This document shows, piece after piece, positions 38,601 to 50,600 of a stretch of 64,000 nt of DNA. The DNA lies in contig OY855915.1 of assembly GCA_963693305.1 (NCBI GenBank), positions 18,326,722 to 18,390,721 on the forward strand, written 5' to 3'. The notes under the pieces are model-generated. The model saw nothing but the letters and a program-made list of their open reading frames with translations, searched no databases and was not told where the DNA came from. This stretch comes from Meandrina meandrites. Its lineage: Eukaryota; Cnidaria; Anthozoa; Scleractinia; Meandrinidae. Within the stretch, counting starts at the first letter, position 1. Every line of letters starts with the position of its first letter. Made by a program: the position numbers and the translations under genes.

Positions 38601-41600
38601 GACTAAAACATTCTTTGATTTGAGAGGATATAGTATACAAAACAGTGAAGTTTATGATCCTAACACTTGGAATAATAAAACAATCACCAACAAGGAATAT
38701 GTCGATTTGCGAGATAATCTTAAAGCTGATAAAACAGATTTGGATAAAAAAGCTGACTTAACCACTGACAATGAACAAACTTTCAAGGGCATCCTCAATG
38801 TGCCTGATTTCGATCCTGGTTATAGTAACATGACTAATGTGATGAATAAGAAATATATTGATCAAAAACTCGACATGAAAACAACATCATTACAAAAAAT
38901 TAAATCAAGATTACAAGTTCCAGATTTTGATGGGGCTCATTTTAATCAAAATGATGTCCCTAATCTAAAATATTTATCTTTAAAATATTTAAATAAGGAG
39001 ACAAGTGGGCAACTTCAAAACAGTTTATTATTTAATTCATTTCATCCTGATGAAAAAAGACAAATATATTATTTGGGTATGCCTCTCTACAAGTCGAGTG
39101 CTGTTAATAAAGAGTATATTGATAATCAATTACTAAATAAAGCTGATACTAATAAAGTTTTGCTTCTTGATGGTACTCAAGCAATGGAAGCTGATCTTGA
39201 CATGGGTGGATATATAATAAAAAATATAACAGAACCCAAATTTGATTCAGATGGTGTTAACAAAAAATATTTGGTTGATTATATTGGTAAGAGCCATATT
39301 CAATCTATTAATTCTGAAAATAAATTTAAATATATTATGAATGATCCTAAATCACAGATATCAGATGAAAATGACGTTGAATTAGGTGATACTATTACTT
39401 TTAATAATTCTCCTCATAAGATAAATAAAAATGTTATCGATATGAAATTGTTGCTTTTTGCATTTCACCTTCCAGTTCGTCATCAATTTCGACAACGTCG
39501 TCAAGTTCATCAAGGTACGGAAGAGTTTAATATGTGAAATGTTGTGTTTGGATTGTTCCTGAATTACGCTGTTTTATTTTACAATGTTGCAATTTGTAAA
39601 AGGAATCGCAAATCGTGATAAATAGGTACGATTGACGAGGTTTCTATTTATCGCGAATTGTGCAATTTATTTATTGTATCCTCAACAAAATTTTGAGTAT
39701 ATCTCCGTATACTTTGAATCATGACCATTCGATACGGTATGCCTTTTAACTTCTCGGTTCATTTTAAGACTGCTTCTTGTAAACTTCGGAAACCAGAAAA
39801 AAGAAATCTTCAAAGGACTTCGGGTCAACGTCGTTAATCTTTGAAAGACTGCAGGTCAACTTCAAGACTTCGTGCTAACTTTGGAAAGAAGGATAATAAG
39901 TGTTTCTACGTACGGAGTAAAATTTAGAATTTATTGAATTGCAAGACTTTAACGTCCAATCGGAATCCAGTAATTTTGCTAAGGGTACTAGAAATAATGA
40001 AATGCCAAGTAAGGAATAAATATACCTACCTTATAAGACATTTTAGTCTGTAGTATTTCGTATTTCGTATTTTTCCTCGCCCTTACGGGTCTCGGAAAAA
40101 TACTACACAACTCGCAAAATATCCACGCGTATTATATGTTAAACCATCAAATAAGGTATATATATATTAGATAACAATTGATCTGTTTGGTATTAGTGTG
40201 TCAACACCAACATCAGTAACAACGTCATCAAGTGTTTCAACGCCGTCGTCGTCGTCAAGGTAATAAAGAATATGACATTGCTAACTCTAAAGTAGCTGTT
40301 TAATATGTAAACGAACAATTTTCAAGTTCAAGTTCAAAGGAAAGATCAACAGAATGTTGTATTCCAACTCGGCAATCATGTAAAACAGTATCTTGTAAGC
40401 TTCAATAGATGATTTGTAACCATCAACTGACTTGACTTGACCTGACCTAGACTTGACTTGACTTGACTTGACTTGACTTGACTTGACTTGACTTGACTTG
40501 ACTTGACTTGACCTAGACTTGACTTGACTTGACTTGACTTGACTTGACTTGATTAATGACTTGACTTGACAAGTGACTTGAATCTCTACATCAACTTAAT
40601 CCTCACCATGGGCGTCAGTATCGACTTGTGCATCAACGCCAACGTCAATAAACCGCAGTAATAATCACTGTCCTTGCTTGTAGATTTAGCTGTACGACAA
40701 CAACTTCTATGTCGACATCGTCGTCAGTGTCGACGAGTTCGACTAGTATGTCAACACCTACTACAACAAGGTATTAAAAAAAATCAAATTATGTCAAGCA
40801 TTTTTGGCAGTGTCGAAAAACGGATTTCGCTAATGTGAACATAACATAACGTAACGTAACATAACAACGTAACGTGACGTAACGTAACCTAACGCAGCAT
40901 AACGTAGCATAACACAACCCAGCGTAACATAAAGTAACGTACCGTGACGTAACGCAAGGTAAGTAACGTAGCATAACATAACAGAAAAACAAAGCATATA
41001 ATCAAGATGCAGACAGCTAAAAAATTCAAAATTAATCTTGAAAAGGAAATCACTAGGTGGAGTCTAATAGGATAACAAATAACAAATAGGTCAATTAGGA
41101 TAACATTCTACACAATATAACTGCAAAAAGATATAAATAAATATAATAGATTTAGAATTTTATTAAGAAATAGTTACAAAACTAGTACATATCAAGAAAG
41201 AGCTTAGTTGGCGTATACGCCGATCAAATGTTGCAGAATTACTGCAAAAAAGTAAGTGGAAAGCCATTTTAGCCCTCAGTTCCCGTTAGTATTTACAAAT
41301 TATAAATAACTAAATATATTACACGATATATTAATTTGATCTGAAGTAGATCGAACTTGTTGTTTATTGTGAGCATATACCAAGGCGAAGGATTGTTTTT
41401 TTGATCCCAGAGGGATTATCCTGGAAAATGATTCAGGGCAAATGAAATACATTTGACCTACTAAAATTAAACGGTAAAAAAAAAAAACATAATTCTAAAA
41501 ATTAGTTTTTTTAGCGCTAAAAGATGTCAGAGTCGTGTAATACAGACACAACTTATAAATCCATAACACTGTGATATTCACTCTTCTATTTTCTAGTGTG

Positions 41601-44600
41601 ACCACATCAAGTTCCGTGACGACTTCATCCAGTGTGTCAACGTCTTCAAGGTAAAAGAGAATAAAGCTGTTTAACTGACTGACGTTATGTAACGAAAGCT
41701 GATGTAAAGTGTCTTACAATGGACGGTTTTAGGAATTTACTTTCTTTACATAGTGACTGAAATTAAACTTCGGGATGCAAGAAGTTTCAACACGGGTGCT
41801 AAGTGTACTACAAATAATGAAATGCCAAGTCATAAATATATATATCCTAGCAGACATTTTAGTTTGCAACATTGCTGTTCATTTTTTACAAGACTTGCAG
41901 TATTTCGGCGAGCCCGAAGGGTGAGTGAGAAAACAAATGATGAGTAAAAATGTAGACAAATGTACAGCGATACTACAAAGTAAAATGTCTTAAAAAATTT
42001 TTTAACACGACGTTTTCTTTCCCCAAAATGCCATCTTTCACCGCTTTTACTGGTCTCTTTGAGTGCAAATATGGTGAGATATTTGTGCTACCTTCGCGCG
42101 TTATTTGTACTCCACGAAGTGAAGTTAAATAATAATAATAATTTATATTTTAGCTAATAATTGATCTGTTTTGTATTAGTGTGTCAACACGAACATCAAT
42201 AACATACTCATCAAGTGTTTCGTCGTCAAGGTAATAAGAACATGACATTGCTAACTATAAAGTAGCTGTTTAAAGACGTAAATGAACAATTTTCAAGTTC
42301 AAGTTCAAACGAAAGATCAACAGACATGTTAGATTCCAACTCAGCAATCATGTAAAACAGTATCTTGTAAGTTTCAATAATGAATAGATGATTTGTAACC
42401 ATCAACCTACTTTACTTGACCTTAAATTTACTTGACTTCACCAGACCTGGACTTGACTTGACTTGACTTGACTTGACTTGACTAATGACTTGACTTGGGT
42501 AATGATTGAATCTCTACATCAACTTAATCCTCAACATGAGCGTCAGTATTGACTTGTGCATTTGACGGTATGCAAAGCTGGTGTAAAATATCTTGCGATG
42601 GACGGTTTGAGGAATTTACTTTCTTTACATAGTGACTGAAATTAAACTTCGGGATGCAAGAAGTTTCAACACGATTGAAGAAAAAACAACACGTTTAAGA
42701 ATTCTGCTTCATGCACATCATGTAATGAAGGAGACATTAAACCTAAATGTTTAATAACATAAGATTAGTGTACGTTCTACATGAAAAAAGAAAAACGTTA
42801 TTTTGTTTCTTCGTTATGACGTCTCTAGCGTGTCAACATCAAGTTCTGTCTCATCGTCATCTTTGAGTTCTTTTTCTGTGTCATGTTTAAGATAAGATGT
42901 TTTTTGCAACCAGATGCTTCTTTAGGTGGAATACAAATACAAATTAAAAAGCGGATTTGGAGCAAACACTTTACGTTTTGAAAAATTCTGTTTTAAAAGT
43001 GACTTGTATGCTTACGATATAGTTTCAGAAAAGTAGTACGGATATTTTTGCGACTCATATATCATCAACGCGGCTTCATTTTAATATGTGGTCATAATTT
43101 CTTGTAGTGTCTCCACTTCAAGTTCTGTGTATTCATCATCATCATCAGTATCGACGTCATCGAGTGTGTCAACTTCCTCAAGGTGACGATAATATAGCTG
43201 TTTAACAGACGATAATAAGTTAATACGTTACTACTGAGTTAAGAAGCTTCAAAACGCACGTAAAATTCGATCAATGTGCATTTACATTAAAAAGTACAAA
43301 GGAGATTTCATATTTAGAATTTATTTGACTGACATTCCACTTATGTCCAGAAATGCACCCAAGTATACAGAGTACTTCATGTCCTAATGGGCTTTTAGAC
43401 ATTTTCATATACTTCATATTTGCTATTTTGTGTGTTTTGGTGGGATTTCATTAATGAGGACACTTTGTGATGCCTATTATGAGGAACATGAATCTCATTA
43501 CCGTGCATTTCTGGACATATCTCTGACATTCGTATTGACCTTCTGTTTCTGTTGTAGTGTGTCAACATCATCGAGTGTATCAACTTCGTCAAGGTAAAGG
43601 GAAATAAACTGTTTACTTGTTGTTTTGCAAATCAGATTAAAATGAAAAGTGGCATCTGCATGTTAAGTGTTAATGATCTTTCGTTCTGTTTGTTTAGTGT
43701 GTCGACATTAACTTCTTTAACACACACATACTCATCGGCATCGACGTCATCGAGTGTCTCAACACCCACTTCGACTAGTTTGTCCACGCCAACTTCGACA
43801 AGGTACTCGAGAATATCGTAGTTCAAATTCAGTTTCCTAACCTCGAAAGCTTCCCTTTTAATATTTCCATTAGGTAGAAGGCTGAATAAAATCTTGTGTA
43901 ACGAACGCTTCAAAATAGCTTGGTGATAATCAGTCGGTTTTTCTTTTAGTGTTTCCACTTCAAGTTCTGTGTCGACATCATCGTCAGTTTCCACGTCATC
44001 AAGTGTGTCCACTTCATCAAGGTACAGATGAGTAATTCAATTAATTAGCATTTAAGGTGTCTCTCTACAGTTTTTTCTTGACCATACCAAACATTTTCTT
44101 TTGGCCGCTTAGCAAACCTCCCGGACTCGGATCGATGTGAAATTTACACCAGATATTGGAATTGGATTGAAGTTTGATATGATATATTTTTTAGGAAAAT
44201 CGATATTTCCATGGCAACGACAAACAGAAAAACAAGATATCAGTTAAACTGGAATTCTACGCAAATAAGATTTGATGTAAAAAAACTAACACCAGAATCT
44301 GAAACTATGGTGTACTGCACATCAAATATACAAATATAAAAAAAATCTGTATGTTTGATTTCGAATAAATCGAAAATATATTTCAAACCATGCTTTTTGC
44401 ATTATAATGATAAACGGACCGAGACGCAGACACTGCTTTGATGAAATTACTTCGAAATAGCACCAAAATGTGTATTTAACTTATCTTTCGTCGCCGTGAA
44501 AGTTTAGTTGATTTTCGTTATCGCAATCCCGAGAATTGGATTTTTTCATACGGTCACTACCAATGTAATTTTTGGTAAATTTTCTACTTTTTGCGCTTTT

Positions 44601-47600
44601 TCCAAAATCTCCAAAACGGCTTCAACGATTTTTTTAAAACTTTCGCAACAGATGCTTGATAATGCAAAGAATTTAATTCCAAAGTTTTATTAACGTTGAT
44701 TTACTGGAACACGTCCAAATTTATCCTTAAAGAAGGCGTTCGAACCGACGAAAAAGTTGCGTTACAAATTCAACTTTCGCAATTTATGCTAAAATATTCA
44801 AATCAATGTTTTTTTACATTCCATCGAGTGAGCAAAAGAGTGAGGGGAAAACACAATATTGAAAACAATAGCAACGAACTGTATTTATCAAGATGGAATG
44901 TAAAAATCATTGATTTGAATATTTTAGCATAAATTGCGAAAGCTGAATTTGTAACGCAACTTCTCGTCGGCTCAAGTTCTGTGTCGACATCATCGTCAGT
45001 ATCAACATCATCAAGTGTGTCCACTTCGTCAAGGTAATTCTAACAATAGAATATGGTATAGTTATTCGAGGATAATCTATTTTAGAAAACAAAACGCCAT
45101 ACTTGAAAACCCGTTTGAAAATGTACAGCCTTCATCGCTAGCGTTGTTAAAAACGTCCATGTTTCTTTTCAATCGTGTCCGCATCTAGTTCCACTTTCTG
45201 GTAAGTTGGTAGTTTCTAAGTTCGGGATTTATTATTTTTTCCTTTAGTACATTGTCAACATCAAGTGCTACTTACTCCACTTATTCACCATCGACATCAA
45301 TTTCTACTACGTCATCGGTACCTACTACTTCATTTTCATCAAGTTCTGTGACTTCGTCGTCGCTATCATCATCAACTTTGTCCAGTTCGTCAAGGTAATA
45401 AAGAGTGTGGTAACATTGGTTTAAAGGACAAAGCGGGAAAACTAACTTCTTCATTGTTGGTTTTAAGTAATCAACGTTTAGTTTCAAACCCTCCGACAGC
45501 GGCCACCATCGGAGGCAGCGTGGCCCAGTGGTTAGGGCGCTAGACTTGTAATGCGGAGGTCCCGGGTTCAAATCCTCCTCTCTGCCACTAGATGGATTTG
45601 TCTTCGGTGGTCCCGAATTCAACTCCTCCACGCTTTGTAAATAGCTAGCTGGTCAGCCTCCAACCAGTTGGGATTTTTAACAAGTTTCTGTTTGATTTAT
45701 AATATTTGTTTCACTATTTACAGTGTCCTCAATTAGTACAGCCGTGCTAAATACATTGACACTTAAAAAAAGTGATTTATTTTTTTTATTTATTTTTTTC
45801 ACCGACAGAATAATATAATAGCTGTGAAAGCATTATTTGTTGCAGTACTAACAAATTAATTCTTTCAAACGCCCAAGCTCGATTTCGATTTCTTAATACA
45901 TTACCAAGTTCTGTCTCAGCATCCTCGTCGTTATTATAATTTCGCAGTCCAATCGTAAAGGAAATAAGTCAACAATGTTTTAAAGCATTAACATTAACTC
46001 ATGTTAAAATGATTTGAATTATATATATCTTTGATATCTTTTAACTGTTCCTTCTTAGCCCTTTCAGTGCCAAAGTCGACTTTTGTCGACATTTGGAGGA
46101 GTGGTCATTGAACCACTTGTGACGTCATTAGTTTACACGTCAGTCAACTTTTCAGATAAGCAACTAACACAGCGTGGATTGATCTTTCCATAGGACCATG
46201 CATTTTTTATATCAACTGCATTCTGACGGAGCTAATCGAAAAAAAAAAAGCACGCTGCGTTTTTGGTGCAAAATCGGTGCATAAACAGGCCAACACACCT
46301 GTAATGGATCAACGTCCCCTTTTCAGGGTTTACTGATGATTTTTACTTTTCCCTGCCAGAAAGAAGGATGTGAAGAGTAGAAAGGAACGAGGATAAGAGA
46401 GCAGGAAAAAAAAAGAAGGAAAAGGAGCAAGAGAAAATTTGGAACGGTTTCAGCAAAAAAAAGTCCAAATTTTGGCGTATGCGCATGCACCAAAGGGAAA
46501 AATTGTACATTCTTACACGGAATCTCTATCAAAATGTTGCTGCAATGTAAAAAAGTGCTTTTGTAGCAAATTTTGGGCAAAATTAGCATCGTAAGAACAA
46601 AAATTGCGTTAGCCATCGATGAAGCTGCCGGAATGCCTTCTTTAATAACACGTTGATGTTTTTTACAAGTTCCCATTCTTAACAGTTACAAATTGCATTT
46701 TAATAAGTAATCGGTTTTCCTTCTTTTTAGTGTCTCAACTTCAAGTTCTGTGTCGACATCGTCGTCGGTATCAACGTCATCGAGTGTATCAACCTCGTCA
46801 AGGTAATAATCGCTCGGCTTTTGAAGACGTTGTTTACGTTTTTCCGACGATATTAATGGCACATGGTAACTTTTATATTCCATTTAGTTTCATGTCTGTA
46901 GCGTTAATACTTTTGAATTTCAAAATGCAAAAGAATGGCAGAGGAGGCGGACACAAAATCGCCAGAGTTGTTTTAAAACGAATAGTCTTGTATGATGGAA
47001 ACAAGATTTTAAAATGTATTTGCCACTCTTGTAGTTACGATCTTCCATTTTGTTTCTAGCGTGTCAACATCAAGCTCTTATTCAACATCGTCATCGGTAT
47101 CGACGTCATCGAGCGTATCAACACCAACTTCGACTAGTGTGTCCACACTAGAAATACAGAATTTAATGCAAACATTGTGGACCAAATCATGATAGACAAA
47201 ACTAATTTTCTTTGTCTTCAAATAAGGATAACGCTCATGGTGGAAGAAGCTAGCCGAATTTAAACTTCAGAACTATTTATTCCGTCGTAATTAAGTATGC
47301 GATCATGAGCTTACCCAACACCTCTGAACAGTTTAAATCGAAAGCGTAGGTAACGAATTTCGAATTTACTGGCGTCATTTTCTCGTGATATGAAGTCATA
47401 ATTGACGCGACACCATGACGCAGATAAAAAGTTTGGACGTTTTACATAATATTAGTAAAGGAGGGATAAAATTAGATTAAAAAGATATCTGTCGACATCA
47501 AGTTCTGTTTCAACATCGTCATCGGTATCGACGTGATCGAGTGTCTCGACACTCACTTCGACTAGTGTGTCGACTTAATCAAGGTAAACACAAAATAATT

Positions 47601-50600
47601 TTTAATTAGCATTTTTGGATATTAACAAGGATGTTATTGTTCTTAGTGTGTCCACTTCAAGTTCCGTGTCGACATCATCGTCAGTTTCCACGTCATCGAG
47701 TGTGTCGACGTCATCAAGGTAAACATTACCATAATTGTTCTGATTTGCATTTAACAACAATCGATGCAAGGGTATTAACAAGAATGTTGTTGTTCTTAGT
47801 GTGTCCACCTCAAGTTCCGTTTCAACATCATCGTCTATATCAACATCATCGAGTGTGTCGACTTCATCAAGGTAAAAATTACCCTATATTAATTGTTTTA
47901 ATTAGCATTTTAAAACACTCGATGCAAGTAAAAAAGGTTTTATTCGATTTCCCTTGGTCTGAATATTAATTAGGAAGTCGTTTTTTTAGTGTGTCTACTT
48001 CAAGTTCTGCGTCAACATCATCGAGTGTGTCAACCTCGTCAAGGTAATTAAAAAATTGCTTCTTAACGAAATTGCAGCATATTGTTTTTTAGTTAATTTC
48101 TGGAATGTTAAATCACAAAGCACTCGTGCTCTTTCCGTATGAAGCTGAACAAAGTTTTTTAATAAAGAAATTCGCGTTTAATGTACTATACTTTCACTAA
48201 AAACATATGTTTAAATAACATGTTTAATCATTATTATCGATATTTTTCATTTTAGTGCGTCCACGTCCAGTTCTGTGTCAACGTCGTCGTCAGTGTCAAC
48301 GTCATCGAGTGTGTCAACCTCGTCAAGGTAAAGGAAAATAAAATGTTATATGGTATTTTGCTTATCAAGATTCAAATGAAAATTGTAAGAACAGTAGGGT
48401 GTACGTTTACAATTGGCATCTCTACCTCGCGTATTTATGATGACTTTTTTCTTCCGCTTCTAGCGTGTCGACATCAAGTTCTGTTTCAACATCATCATCG
48501 GCATCAACCTCATCAAGTGTGTCAACACCCACTTCGACTAGTGTGTCCACACCAACTTCAACAAGGTACTCGAGAATATTGTAATCAAATTTAGTTCGCT
48601 AACTTCGAAAGCTCTCTCTTTAATATATTCGTTAGGTTGAAAGCTGAGTTAAATTTGTTATACAGGGTGTGTTAAAAGAATGTGCGTTTGATAAAATCTA
48701 TCTGTTTTTCTGGCAGTGTCTCAACTTCAAGTTCTGTATCGACATCATCGTCAGTTTCCACGTCATCGAGTGTGTCGACTTCATCAAGGTAAACAAAAAA
48801 ATAATTTTTAATTAACATTTTTGGATATTAACAAGGATGTTATTGTTCTTAGTGTGTCCACTTCAAGTTCCGTGTCGACATCATCGTCAGTTTCCACGTC
48901 ATCGAGTGTGTCGACGTCATCAAGGTAAACATTACCATAATTGTTCTGATTTGCATTTAACAACAATCGATGCACGGGTATTAACAAGAATGTTGTTGTT
49001 CTTAGTGTGTCCACGTCAAGTTCCGTTTCAACATCATCGTCTATATCAACATCATCGAGTGTGTCGACTTCATCAAGGTAAAAATTACCCTAATTGTTTT
49101 AATTAGCATTTTAGAACACTCGATGCAAGTAGAAAAGGTTTTCTTCGATTCCCCTTGTCTGAATATTAATTAGGAAGTTGTTTTTCTTAGTGTGTCCACT
49201 TCAAGTTCTGCGTCAACATCATCGAGTGTGTCAACCTCGTCAAGGTAATTAACAAATTGTTTCTTAACGGATTTTAGCAATTTTCCGTAACTCACAAAGG
49301 TAAAAATAAATACAATTATTCATTAAACGATCATGCTTTTTCTCTATTTACTGAGTATTGAAGATGTTTTCCTATTCGACAAAACTGCAATTACCATTTC
49401 AGGAAGCTGCTCTCTACACACATGTTTCGCCATTCCACAAAACTTAAAACGATGTGCTATATGTTCTGCGAGTTCTATCATTTATGAAAACCCTAAGTAA
49501 GCGAAAAACACAACCTTTCATGATTTACTTTCATATTATGTGATACTGATGATTCGTTTATTTTCTAGCGTGTCAACATCAAGTTCTTTGTCGACATCGT
49601 CGTCAGCATCAACTTCATCAAGTGTGTCAACATCGTCAAGGTAATTCACGAAGATCAGTTAATCCAGAATCATGTTTAAGATAAGATGTTTTGTTTTCAA
49701 ACAAAATACAGCTTGTCATATCGTACTGATCCTACAAGTGTGTCAACACCAACTTCCACAAGGTATTGCAGCATATTCTTTTTTAGTTAATATCTAGAAT
49801 GTTAAATCACAAAGTACTCATGCTCTTTCCATATGAAGCTGAACAAAGTTTTTTAATAAAGAAATTCGCGTTTAATGTACTATACTTTCACTAAAAACAT
49901 ATGTTTAAATAACATGTTTAATCATTATTATCGATATTTTTTTTCATTTTAGTGTGTCCACGTCCAGTTCTGTGTCAACGTCGTCGTCAGTGTCAACATC
50001 ATCGAGTGTGTCAACCTCGTCAAGGTAAAGAGATGTTAATGTTATATGGATTTTGCTAATCAGATTCAAATAAAAATTGTGAGAACAATAGGGTGTACGT
50101 TTACAATTGGCATCTCTACCTCACGTATTTATGATGACTTTTTTCTTCCGCTTCTAGCGTGTCGACATCAAGTTCTGTTTCAACATCATCATCGGCATCA
50201 ACCTCATCAAGTGTGTCAACACCCACTTCGACTAGTGTGTCCACACCAACTTCGACAAGGTACTCGAGAATATTGTAATCAAATTTAGTTCGCTAACTTC
50301 GAAAGCTCTCTCCTTAATATATTCGTCAGGTTGAAAGCTGAGTTAAATTTGTTATACAGGGTGTGTTAAAAGAATGTGCGTTTGATAAAATCTATCTGTT
50401 TTTCTGGCAGTGTCTCAACTTCAAGTTCTGTATCGACATCATCGTCAGTTTCCACGTCATCGAGTGTGTCGACTTCATCAAGGTAAACAAAAAAATAATT
50501 TTTAATTAACATTTTTGGATATTAACAAGGATGTTATTGTTCTTAGTGTGTCCACTTCAAGTTCCGTGTCGACATCATCGTCAGTTTCCACGTCATCGAG

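Larger units (their letters stand above)
37848..39450 (+). mobile_element. Fragment of a Maverick/Polinton- or adintovirus-like DNA virus
   Basis: An AT-rich 1.6-kb block unlike its surroundings, with two tandem plus-strand ORFs, no introns and a 15-bp gap. The left gene lacks its N-terminus and the right gene lacks its C-terminus, each cut exactly where host duplication sequence begins. No terminal repeats or integrase are present, so it is a fragment and not a complete element. The family assignment rests on the packaging-ATPase motifs and the fibre-like neighbour. Confidence 0.7.
39451..46275. repeat. Segmental duplication, copy B (6,825 bp)
   Basis: The second copy of 31013-37847, in direct orientation, separated from it by 1,603 bp of viral-like sequence. 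After 46275 the sequence is unique again (GGTGCATAAAC against TCTTGCTAGAC after copy A). Confidence 0.95.

Noticed and set aside
37848..39450. Complete Polinton or virus
   Set aside because: No terminal inverted repeats, polymerase, integrase or capsid genes are present. Both flanking genes are cut.
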